58,000 nt of DNA, taken from NCBI RefSeq assembly GCF_030272615.1, contig NC_081412.1, forward strand, positions 346,712,169-346,770,168, written 5' to 3'. This document shows, piece after piece, positions 45,355 to 56,541 of the stretch (positions are counted from its first letter, which is position 1; each line of letters begins with the position of its first letter). Under the pieces are notes generated by a model, which did not search any database, had not been told where the DNA came from, and saw only the letters and a list, made by a program, of their open reading frames with translations. Source of the DNA: Cryptomeria japonica. Lineage: Eukaryota > Streptophyta > Pinopsida > Cupressales > Cupressaceae. The translations under genes and the position numbers were made by a program.

Positions 45355-47484
45355 TTTGCGTGGATGCAGTTGGAATTAGGACCACTAGGATCAAGAGAGC
45401 ACTGGCCGACAACGATGAGGCTATATAGGCAGTTAGTGATAGATGAGTTGGAGATACTGAGTGCAGTAGGATTTGATTTTGTCGGATGATGGCCGAGGAT
45501 TAGAGCACACATAGCCATGATGACTGTGCTAATGGAGAGGTGGGACAACATGACTTGTACCTTCCATCTACCCACAAAAGAGGCCACTATCACATTGTTG
45601 GACGTGTGGAGGATCTTAAAGATCCCCATTCATGGTGTGATTCTTGAGTATAGGTTGGACGAAGCATATTTCTATCTAAGGGAGGTTTGTGAGTGGGATG
45701 CACTGCTGATGATGGTCAGGACACAAATGCACTTGGGGAGGGCTATGTAGATTCGACACATTCCATGATTGGTACTCGTGATCTGTGGATTCCTTAGTGG
45801 ATGAGTGATGCCTGACAAGGGAAGACACGGGTTTCCGATTGGGTGGAGCCGATGTGTGTACTATATGGTACATGATTGTGAAGAGTATGCATGGGGAGCG
45901 ACGATGCTCGTGCAGTTGTATCATGACATTCATCTAGCTGTATATCAAGAGTATGTGAGTCTATCAGTAGGGGTGACCTTGCTTCATATATGGGCGTGGG
46001 AGCACATTGCAGTGACTCGGCCAACTAGAGTACGTGACAGACGGCCACGACAGCCTTATATAGACCCGTACAGGGGATTATTACACTACACCAGGATTGG
46101 AGCTATATGGTTCTGGCAATGCATTTTTTATGAGCTTATGTAGTTTACATGGTGACCATTTTTGGATAGCGAGTGATGGAGGGGCGACTGGCAGCTACAT
46201 TGGACAGGGGTAGAGATGTGGCTTTTTGGGAGATCAGTCAGGGGTAGACTCTGATTCCTTTGGAGGCCAAGACTAGCTTTCAGATGGAAGCCTACATGGT
46301 TTGGGATGAGCAGAGGGGTGCGGGGGAGGATCTGGGTATGACAGGAGGGTACAGTAGCTAGTGGGAGGCCCACCAACCAATGCGACTGACCATTCCAAGG
46401 GTACTAGAGGATGATGAGCTACAACTAGTAGTGGATGAGATATTTGGGGGGGAGGAGGATGATCTTGCAGATTGGGCTGTGGTAGGGGTGCTCAGAGGAA
46501 GAGGAGAGGAATGGAGAGGAGGGGAGGAGCACGAGGGAGGGGACCACAAGTGGCCATGCCAGTACAGACACAGGTAGTAGCTGCAGCCATAGGCTAGGTG
46601 GCAGGAGAGTGAGAGAGGGGAGGTGATGAGGCAGTGCCCATGGACATCCCAAATGTATAGCTACAGGACACTAGGATGCATATTGATGATGGGGTACCTC
46701 AGGAGGAGCATGATAGGGTGATACAGGAGAGGGATGCCGCTAGGGAGAGAGTACAGTCTCTCGAGGATGAGATGCAGGTGGAGAGAGTGAGGGGGGACAA
46801 CCTGCAGATTGAGGTGGGGAGGCTACAGAGAGAGGTGGATGATTTGACAGAGAACCTTCAGATGTCTTGGACCAAGGTGGAGGATTTGCAGAGAGAGGGG
46901 GAGGATGCAGAGAGGATGTGTAGAGGATGCAGAGAGGATGCTGGAGGAGGCTAGGATAGGGACTGCGATTGGAGAGTTGTATAGTATAATTCAACAATAG
47001 GATGAGGAGTTAGAGAGTCTCTAGATCAGAGTGCAGAGGGAAGAGGTGGATGTGACTCGCCTGCAGGGAGAGGGATACATCACGATAGATGCTAGTCCCC
47101 ACAAGGTTGGGTCAGATGTGCGGAGATATGATGCAATAGTGGGAGAGGGAAGAGAGGGCAGGGCAGGAGGATACGCATTATAGGGGATTATACCATGGAG
47201 TTGTCCTAACAGATCAGAGGGCAACATCATACACAAAGAGTGTATGATCGCACAAGACCTATAGTTAGTGCTTGAGTTAGAGCCAATAGACGGGGGGGTC
47301 AGTGGGTATGAGACCACCGAGGACAGGGGGTGTAGGACCATCCAGAGGAGGAGGAGGGGATGAGGAGGGGGATGGAGAGACAGGGGGAGAGATAGCTCCA
47401 TGTGACATTGCATATTATTTTTTTGACCCTTCGGAGCAGCCATTGTACCATGATTGTCATATCCATTTTATGAGATATATATGA
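45355..47484 (+). pseudogene. Antisense plant-mobile-domain protein, element 3
   Basis: A divergent PMD homologue: LVIDELEILSAVGFDFVG, then a TGA at about 45486, then MERWDNMTCTFHLPTKEATI and TLLDVWRILKIPIHG. After a frameshift, RCVYYMVHDCEEYAWGAT, LYHDIHLAVYQEY, VTLLHIWAWEHIAVTRPTRV and PYRGLLHYTRIGAIWFWQ follow. The tail has a long coiled coil (46676-46920, RVIQERDAARERVQSLEDEM) and a glycine-rich end finishing ...HIHFMRYI. The start is not certain. Like those of elements 1 and 2, it converges on pol, but it shares little DNA identity with them. Confidence 0.8.
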
Positions 47485-49318
47485 TATATGATTTTTGGTG
47501 GCGTTTATGTATGCATGTACTTTATTATGGATATTATGATGGACATTGTTTATTGTTTTATGATATGATGTATTGATGATGGTGATGCGCGTGTTGTGTT
47601 GACCTATTTATGATGCAGGATGGATGCTTATATGTGCATGTGCTTATGATATGTTACTAACATCTTTGATGGATGTAGGATGATTATCTCAGCTTATATG
47701 AGCTATATGGGCATATATTTTTTTTTGGATTTTATGATGCATATTATAAAATGTTTGATGCATGATGTATTATTTTTGGATTCTCTGATGATTTTGAAGA
47801 AGGATTATATGATGCACAGTTTCTCTTTGTTTGTAATGGATCAAAATTTGAAAAATGCATAATTTGATTAAATGGATTAATCTATAATGAATATGTATAC
47901 TATGATGAATAATGCAACAAAATTTGTAATTCAAGCTAAATGATGTACACATCGGACAAAATAAAAATGAATAACGCAAGCTAAATGATCTACAATGCAC
48001 AAAATAAAAATGAATAATGCAACAAAATTTGTAATGCAAGCTAAATGATATACACTGCACAAAATAAAAATGAATAATGCATCACAAAAAATTAATGCAC
48101 CAAATAAAAATGAATAATTCACCTATATGGACAATGCAATTTTTTTTTGAAAATATGCCAATCATAAAACAATGACCTATGGTGGGATAGAAGAAAATGG
48201 AGGGAATAAATTGAGGTCTCCCAAATGTGAAAGGGAGAAATGACCAGAGAAATGCGATGATAGGAAATGGATAGGGAGATTTGTTATGCACAAAATGTGG
48301 AGAGCCAACCTAGTTTGATATTGCCAAGGGTAGTCTACATCACTGATTATAAGAACCAGGATGTCATGAAAAACCCAAGGCATGGACTGACTTTCAGACA
48401 AACATGTATTCCTTGCACACAATCATGCAAGTGTTGATAAACACTAATGAGGAGTTGTCTTTTCATACAAGGAAAACCTTCAAACACACCATACCACAAA
48501 AACATGCCCCAGTATACACCAACCCATAACATATCAGGATATAAAAGATCCCGACAACCGTAAGTAGGTGTAGTCTTGGGATAGGAAAATGTAAGTCTAA
48601 GTAAAAGAACCAAACTATGCAAACAAAATGCACATGGCCAATTGACATCTCTTGCCAAGAGTAGGACTTAGGATTATGGATAAACTGTCGGACTAGGGAA
48701 GGATGCATCTCGATGGGCAAGAGTGAGTGATGGATCTGAACAGGCATTAGAGCAGATGACATAGACACCTGAGTGTAGATATGAGACTTGACTGCTGAGA
48801 CTTGATGGAGTACATGCAGATGAGTGCTTGGATAACGCACGAGTCAAGAAGAAGCTTAAGCTCATAATTGGGGATTAAGCTCAGTTAATTGGGATGAAAG
48901 CTCAGTTTGATGGGATGATCCTTATTCATGATTCAAGTAAAGACTCATCATCATCATTCTATTGAGTGTATTTTAGTGGATGAGTAGATGATTTTCTTGC
49001 TGGAATGAAGGAGACAACCGACAACAAACAATGTAATGGATGTCGTGGAAGAAGGTTTATGCAGTGGTGTGGCTTAAAGAATATGGATATCAGGTGGGTG
49101 GGTGGTGAAGATAGAGTTTGACCTGATAGAAGATGGATCCCAATTATTTACCTTGATGCCTGTGAATAGGTTTTCAGTAATTGACTTGCCCATAGCGCCA
49201 CAAAGTGGTTTCCACCGATGGACGGATTGATTTTTTTTTTCCATTTTTTTTTGTATTTTTCTTGATTTTGTATTTATTTTGATTTTTGATTTTTAGACAA
49301 TTGGTGACCTTCTGAGGA
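47485..49318. other. Spacer between PMD gene and pol in element 3, with tandem repeats
   Basis: No supported gene. At 47905-48120, CAAGCTAAATGAT recurs at 47932, 47977 and 48037 together with ACAAAATAAAAATGAATAA, an imperfect 45-60 base tandem repeat. A T-rich tract lies at 49228-49275. The 48120-49200 part is unique-looking, without motifs. Confidence 0.6.
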
Positions 49319-50400
49319 CTATGCATAAAATATGTTTAGGTTCATAATGTTCATAGGCTCATCCAAGGGATCTCCTTCAGGAGTAGCCAACTAATATGCC
49401 CCTGATCCATATTTTGCTATGATTACTTAAGATCCAAGCCAATTAAGGTCAAACTTGGCTTTATTTTCTCTTTTTTGAAGATTTTTCTGATTTTCCATAA
49501 GGACAAGATCACCAACTTCAAATTCTCAGGTTCTGACCATCTTGTTGTAGCTCAAGCGTAGGCAATTTTGATTTACCCAGAGATGGTTCAAGGCCTTGAG
49601 GCACCTTTCATCCAGCAATTCTAGCTCTTGTAGCCTGGCAACTCTATATTCTTCATCAGGGAGGATATTCTGTAGGGATACCCTTAGGGAGGGGATTTTG
49701 ATCTCAAGAGGGAGGAAAACTTCAGAGCCAAAGACAAGGGAATATGGAGTGGTTCTTGTGGGTGTGCGGATGGAAGTACGGTAAGCCCATAGAGCAGGAT
49801 GGAGTTGGATGTGCCAGTCACAACCATCTTCATTGATTGTATTTTTAAGGATTTTGATTAAGGTCTTATTAGAAGCCTCAACTTGACCATTGCCTTGCGG
49901 GTAATAGGGGGTGGAGAAGCGGTGCTGGATGTCAAAATTCTGACAGAGCTCTTTAACATCTTGATTCTTGAAAGGTCTTCCATTATCCGTGATAATAACC
50001 TTGGGGATCCTATATCGACAGATCAAATAGTTCAGAATGAATTTAGAGTTTTGTTTCCCAGTGGTGAAGGTAAGAGGGATGGCCTCCACCCACTTGGTGA
50101 AGTATTCAGTAGTGGTGATGATGAATTATGACCATTAGATGATGTCGGGTGGATTTTCCTAATGAGATCAAGCCCCCACTATGAGAAGGGCCAGGGTGTG
50201 ATAAAAGGCTGCAAATCTTGTGATGGAGCATGAATCTTGTCACCATGCTTCTGACGAGGGATACATTTCTTCACATAATTATATGCATCTTCTTCCATTG
50301 TAGGCCAGTAGTATCTCGTTTGCAAGAGTTTTTTAGCCAAAGTGAGACCACTTGATTGTGCCCCACAAATACCTTCGTGCACTTCATGTAGTGCCCATTC
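49319..50400 (-). pseudogene. Ty3/gypsy integrase, element 3
   Basis: ORF pieces give HEGICGAQSSGLTLAKKLLQ, ILNYLICRYRIPKVIITDNG, FSTPYYPQGNGQVEASNKTL, LVFGSEVFLPLEIKIPSLRV and, beyond 49526, FEVGDLVLMENQKNLQ with a stop at 49319. D and E of the catalytic core are visible in TDNG and QVEASN. TDNGRPFKN has no stop at the site where elements 1 and 2 share one. Frameshifts occur near 50090-50180. Confidence 0.9.
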
Positions 50401-50406
50401 AGCCTC

Positions 50407-51070
50407 CTATTTGTCTAGAAACCTTAGGAGGGAACCATGCAAATTCCTTCTGAATAGGGTGTCTCCAAGGATAGTGTAATAGGCACAGTGGCAGATAAAG
50501 GTTTGTTGTTGGGTTTTGGTGAGGTGTGGAGGAATGGTGTTATCTCTCAAGTAGGTGAAGGTCTCTTGATACCAAGGGGATTCAGGACCAATGAGTTTAC
50601 ACACCATTTCAGACTTAGGTAGGTCATATGCCGGTATGAGTAGTTGCTCGACCAAAAACTCACATGTCTGACTGTGTGTCAGCATTTGAAGGAGGGAACC
50701 AATAGTGGCCATTGCATCTACAACTCTATTGTTTGTGCATGGAATCTGATTTAACTTGATTGATGTAAACTGCTGCTTGAGGTCCTCAACTATACTACGA
50801 TAAGGAAGAAGCTTGTCATCTTTTGTTTGGTACTCATCATTGACTTGTTTAATGACAAGTTGGGAATCACCATAGATGTGTAATTCTAATATCTTTCATT
50901 GGATAGCCAAACAAAGTCTAGTGATTAGTGCTACATATTCTGCAATGTTGTTGGTGCATGCAAAGGCTATCTTGTATGATTTAGGGATGCAATCTCCTTG
51001 GGTGTGACCAACAATATGCCTCCCCCCAATCCATTTTGCGTGCAAGAACCATCAAAGTACAACTGCCATA
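50407..51070 (-). pseudogene. Archaeal-type RNase H and linker, element 3
   Basis: IWQLYFDGSCTQNGLGGGIL, then LELHIYGDSQLVIKQVNDEY, KLLPYRSIVEDLKQQFTSI and DAMATIGSLLQMLTHSQ. The catalytic D of YFDGS, D of YGDSQ and D of DAMA are present. It leads into the pre-integrase linker ESPWYQETFTYLRDNTIPPH. Confidence 0.85.
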
Positions 51071-51393
51071 TGGAAGATATAGTAACAATTATTATGGAGT
51101 CATCTGGAAATTCAGTGAGGATAGGGTGGTCACCTTGGAGCATAGCATCTTCTAGCTGATCTGCTATCACTTATCCTTTGATTGCTTTTCTATCTACATA
51201 TTTGATGTCGAACTCACTTAGTAACATGACCCATTTACTAGTTCTCCCAGTGAGAGAAACCTTTGATAAGAGATACTTGAGAGGGTCAATCTTAGAAATC
51301 AATTTTGTTTTGTTGTTAAGCATGTAGTGCTGGAGTTTTTGTGTACTGAAGATGAGTGCTAAGCATGCTCTTTCGATAGGGGTATAATTGAGC
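51071..51393 (-). pseudogene. First RNase H of pol, element 3
   Basis: Lies between RT and the second RNase H. Remnants such as VGYELNYTPIERACLALIFS, LQHYMLNNKTKLISKIDPL and RLTGRTSKWVMLLSEFDIKY are recognisable. Stops and frameshifts are present. Confidence 0.7.
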
Positions 51394-52400
51394 TCATACC
51401 CAACAAAATGCGACTGATATAATATATAACATGCTCCTTTCCCTGATCATCTGTTTGTGCCAATAATGCCCCCAATGCCACTGCGGTTGCTGATATGTAC
51501 AAAAGGAGTGGTTGTCCTGGAATAGGAGGCATAAGAACCAGAGGTGATCAAAGTATTCTTTGAGTTTCTTAAAAGCCTTTTGACACAGATAGTCCCATTT
51601 AAATTTGGCATCCTTGCATAGTAGGTGCATAAATGGGTGACATTTATCTATGAGCCGTGAGATAAAGCGTTTGATGGATTGGAGGTTTCCATGGAGGCTA
51701 TGCAGTTGTCTGAGAGTCTTCAGGGGAGGCATTTCCATGATAGCTTTCACCTTTGGAGGATAAACCTCTATGCCTCTGTAAGAAACAATGAAACCTAATA
51801 GTTTCCCATATGTGATACCAAAGACACATTTCTTGGGATTTAGGTGCAACTTATATTTTTCCAATCTCTGAAAGACCTACCTTAGGATAGGGATGTGCTC
51901 ATGTCTTGTCTTGGACTTTCCTAGGAGATCATCCACATAATCCTCCATGATTTTATGCAAGAGGTCATGGAAAATTGTTGTCATTTCTCATTGATATTTT
52001 TCTCTAGCGTTCTTGAGACCAAAAGGCATGACTTGATAACAAAAGGTGCACCATGGTATTGTGAATGCTATTTTGTTTTGGTCCTCTTCTATGATCCTGA
52101 TATGATTGTATCCAGAAAATCCATCCATTAGCAATAACATTTCATGTCCCGCTATGAGATCTACGATCATGTCTATATTGGGAAGTGGGAAATCATCCTT
52201 GGGGCATGCTTTATTCAAATCCTGGAAGTCTATGCAAATTAGGATACCCCAGTAGGTTTTCCAATAGGGACAATGTTGGACACCCACTCAGGATAATCTA
52301 TTAGTTTTATAAATCCAACGTCCAACATATTTTGAAGTTCTTCCTTGACGAGGAGTGCAATATGTGGATGCATTTTATGTAATTTCTACTTCATAGGTTT
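51394..52400 (-). pseudogene. Ty3/gypsy reverse transcriptase, element 3
   Basis: Motifs: FQDLNKACPKDDFPLPNIDM, MLLLMDGFSGYNHIRI, QVMPFGLKNAREKYQ, MEDYVDDLLGKSK, EKYKLHLNPKKCVFGITYGK and IEVYPPKVKAIMEMPPLKTL. Catalytic Asp residues are retained. A TGA follows KYQ near 51987, a stop lies near 51866, and a frameshift sits in the fingers region near 52260. Confidence 0.92.
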
Positions 52401-52520
52401 GGCATCTGGACAAACAACAAGATTGTGGACTACTAAGTTGGGATCGAGACTTGGCATGTCAACATATGACCAGGCAAAGTTGATCTTTGTTTTCGTGAGA
52501 AAATTGATAAAGTTATGTTT

Positions 52521-53790
52521 CTATTGATCCGATAAGGACTTAGCAACGAGAACATTCTTTGGGGTGTCTTCAATGCTCACATTGATAGTTTTCATTTCCT
52601 CTATAAGTACAATCAACATGTCTTGTTGTGGGGGAACAATGGTAGGGAGGTCAAGTCGCTCATCCTCAAGTGCTTGATCCAGGTTTTTACTTGTGGATAC
52701 ACCCTTTGTTTTTACTTTTTCCTCATCCAAAGGTGCCTTAGGAAGCTTTTCACCTAAGGAATCATGAGTTTTCTTTTTATTATCCTTTTTGCGACTAAGG
52801 GCATTGACTTGACTACCAAAGTATCTGTTATCATGTAGTTGGATCCCATGAATTCTATTGCAGTCTTCTAAATTGCGCATAGTCAGGAGAACACAAGAGC
52901 ATTATCATCGACACATATGTCTAAAGCAGGTTTGTCTCATTGGTCCCAATCTATAAGCTCAGGGTGGATAGTTGTAGCACATGTGGAGTGGAAGGGATTA
53001 TGGGGGTGATGGTGTTGATATGGGTGTCAAAGAAGATGTCATCTTCGTACTCAAAAGGCATTTCATGAAATTCCTCTTCATCAGAGTCTTCGACATCCAA
53101 GGAGGGACTTGAAGGGGTACCAGCGATAGTAATCTTAGGTATTGGAGTGTAGCCCAAGCCCTTGTTATACTTGTATGAGATGGGATTTATTGGTGCTTTG
53201 ATTCCTTTTTCTTCCGGCTATAGGCTGTGTCTTTTATAACCCATCTTATCCACTATGGATAATGCTTTTGGATACATTTTCTTGGGAATATTTGCTGGTT
53301 CTTCATTCTCTTCACGGTACAACCAAGAAGAAACATTTGTCTCGAGACTCTCTTCATCAAGTGGGCCCCATTGCTTGAAGGTGGTGTCTTTGCATTGCAT
53401 AGTGGGCTTCTGATCTTTTTAAATTTTTTTAGGCTTGCCAAATGAATTAGGAGACAAGTGGAGGTTGCCTATTAATAAGACATCCTCAAGTTTATATTCT
53501 CCATAACCATCATCTATGATCTTGACCTTAGGTTCTATTTGGGATGAGGTGGAGGCAACTTTAGATGCGTCAGATAGAGGAGGTGGAGCAAGTTTGTTTA
53601 GCGAGCAATGGTATGATTGTTTTCCCTCTAAGATTTTGCAATACTGAAAAGGTTGCGAATCACCTCTAATAGTGATCTCTCTACCATTGAAGGGAAATTT
53701 AAGGCATTGATGGTAAGTGGAAGGAATGGATTTAAGAGAATTAATCCACGGGAGTCCAAGGAGAATCTTATAAGGGAGATCAAGATCCAA
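52521..53790 (-). pseudogene. Linker between protease and RT, element 3
   Basis: Several open pieces: NGREITIRGDSQPFQY, IDDGYGEYKLEDVLLIGNLH, MKRVSRQM-like overlaps, NKGLGYTPIPKITIAGTPSS and an acidic VEDSDEEEFHEMPFEYEDD. GLGYTPIPKI is reminiscent of the glycine motif of element 2 but weaker. Broken by stops near 53418, 53217 and 52950. Confidence 0.6.
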
Positions 53791-54110
53791 AACTTGGCAA
53801 GGGGTCTCAACTATAACAGGACCCACTTGAAGAGGTAAAGTGATCGTTCCTTTGGAAACCCTTTCTGTATCATCATAGGCTTTAATTGTGATTCATCTTG
53901 ACATATCAACCAGGTCCTGAGAAAGTCCCAATTGCTTTATTAACTTGTATGTATAGAGGTTGAGTCCAGATCCACCGTCTATCAAGATGCGTTTAACCTT
54001 GTGTTTCTGGATAAGAGCTTCAATATGCAATGGTTTATTATGGTCATCATCGAAGGGAGCATCATTGGAGGTGAAAATAAGGTGTTGCTGGGCTTAAAGG
54101 TTTCCAATGA
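53791..54110 (-). pseudogene. Aspartic protease, element 3
   Basis: ILIDGGSGLNLYTYKLIKQL contains the catalytic Asp in the D-G-G form. KAYDDTERVSKGTITLPLQV and GPVIVETPCQVLDLDLPYKI follow. A TGA lies near 53896. It parallels the protease of element 2. Confidence 0.85.
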
Positions 54111-56541
54111 GGGCTTCAAACTGGGCAACATTGATATTGTCAGGGACATGTGATTCGAGGAGGGCTTGTTCCAAAATCTCTTTGTGGATGGGGGAGGTCT
54201 TGAGGAGCTCTAAGATGGAAATTTGTGTAGGGGTCTTCCCAAGATGATCAAGGAGATAATATCAGCGTGTGGATGACATGGGGGGAGGATTCAGCGAGGG
54301 AGGAGCTCCTTGGACAGTTACTCTTCCGCAGTGGGTGGTTACATTGCAGTCATTTTGATAGTGGGAAGTGGAAGGTGCGACACCTTGAATGACTATTTTA
54401 GTGGGGTTGGGCCTGCTTACCGGTTGGGGAGGGGCAAGACCACCTTGAACAATGATCTTGGGTCTATTTTGGGAAGCAGGAGGGTTACCTCCTTGAATAG
54501 TGATGACGTTGACATGGCTATCTGTAGGTTCTATACGACCCACCAAGGATTCAAAGTCAGATATATAATTGGTGTAATCAAAGTTCACAACATTAGATGA
54601 TGAGGCCTTGCCTTTGTCATGCTTCAGGAAGGGTTCTTGGTACATCTTGAGTTTATCGTTATTGTTACCAGGTTTCATTGTTGCTACTTCAATATCACCC
54701 TTATCAATGAGATCTTGATTATAATTCTTCAGTTTCATACATTTTTGTTTATCACGCTGATACAATGATAGTTACAATACTCGTTCTCATTATACCACCT
54801 AGGTTTGGGTTGGTTAGGATCAAATGGATGGGTTATCAGAAAGACAACCGCACCAACCTAGACAATCTTTTGAAACACAACCTCAATGGGCTCGACAAGA
54901 GGAGTATACTCCCTTGGAGCTTGATTGTTAGATCAGGGTGGTCGCCCCTGGACTAAGACATTGTTGGGGGGGCCTTTGAGATTGATTTTTATTGTTTTTC
55001 TGAGTGTTGAATTGATGATAAGTGGTGGTGTATTTTGAAGGGGCGACCACGGTCTGGACCCGCTTTGCGTCAGTGACACCATCGTTGACTGGTTCTTGTT
55101 TTTAGACCAAAAATTTGGTTTATCATTGTGATAAGAGGAAGTATTCTGACTCGATTTTTGATAATGCTTTAGAGTACCATCCTCTAACAAGATATTTTCA
55201 AGAGCTAGACCCTTGTCGGTCAACTTTTGGAAAGACTTTAGACACTGAGATGTCAAGGATTTTGATAGTTCGGGTATCGAATTTTTTTGAAATAATTCAA
55301 TTTGGTGTTGTTATGGCATATCCCACTGGAATTTCTTGATAAGGTGTCGCCACCTCTACAAGAAGTTGGCAAAATTTTCTCCAGGCCTCTGTTTTGTGTT
55401 ACAAATGTCCATCATGGAAACATCATTGACAATGTTGTAAGCATAGTGGCCCACAAACTTTTCTGCTAAGTTTGGAAATGAGAAGATAGAACCTCTGGGC
55501 AGAGATGAGAACCATGCAAGAGTGTCTCTTGTGAGACTCTTAGGGAATAGTCTACGATGATATAAATTACTATAGGAGTATTCTTGGCATAAGATGTTAA
55601 ACTCACAAACATGGTCTCGTAAGTCCCCCTTACCCTCATACTTTGTAAACTTAGGCATCTCAAACCTTGGCAGGTAAGGTGCAACCAATATTGAGGGATC
55701 ATAAGGACAAGGACAAAAATCCTCAAAGGAATAAGGTTTTCTTTTGTTAGTCCTTCCTTTCATGTTTTTGATGATGTTTTTCATGTCCTGAATTTCCTTG
55801 ATTATATTGTTGCGGGTCTTTGACATGATGGACCGTGTTTTCCCCAGATATTTGGTGAGTTGTGGAAGGTATACCACCACTACTAATATATTGGTAGGAT
55901 GAAGAAGTGGGAATGTGAGACGTGAGCGATGTGATGGGGAATTGAGAGGTGATTATTGGTCGCAACCCGTGGATTGTTGTGGCATGAGGAAGAGAAGTAT
56001 TGATAAAATTAGCGGTATTGTTGAGAGGGATGGAATATTGTGGGATAGAGACATGTGGGCGAGTAGAAGAGGATGTCATAGAAGCATGGTGGAGAATAGA
56101 CGTGATCGGGTTTGATAATGGTATAGATGCCAAAAAGGAAGAAGGTTGGATGGAAACCATGGGGATGGATATCGTGGGTGCTATAGATTGAGGATGACTA
56201 ATAGGCGCAACAATGTGAGTAGGAGCAAATTCTCCTTGTGGCTGTTGATCAAGAATGGTTCTATCGAAGTCAGGGGGAAGGTGAGCTCCATTTTTGATGA
56301 GGGTCTTTAGGAGACCACTAGGATTGTGTCAGATGAATTTCTCCATCATTTCTTGATTGTAGGAATCCTCTAGGAATGTTCACACTTCCGAGGAGAGGTC
56401 ATCTTGATCAACCATGTTAGGGTCCACTTGTGGTTGTGGATCTTCAATATTGGGTTGTATATTTTCCCCCTGTGTGGGATCTTGTGTAGGGTCTTGATAT
56501 AGGACACTAATGTCCGTCATGCCATATTGTTGTTCGGCCAT
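54111..56541 (-). pseudogene. Gag polyprotein, element 3
   Basis: The Met at 56541 opens MAEQQYGMTDISVLYQDPTQ; a TGA interrupts near 56390. The capsid region is PYLPRFEMPKFTKYEGKGDL, then DHVCEFNILCQEYSYSN and LAWFSSLPRGSIFSFPNLAE followed by MMDICNTKQRPGENFANFL. A knuckle remnant can be followed near 54745-54800. The C-terminal part has repeated KIVVQGG/KIVIQGVAP-type segments (54310-54530), four or five copies of a V-I-I-Q-G-G-x-P-P motif. Confidence 0.85.

Noticed and set aside
47905-48120. Regular repeats considered as a CRISPR array
   Set aside because: Repeat units are imperfect, unevenly spaced and without unique spacers, and the context is a plant retrotransposon.
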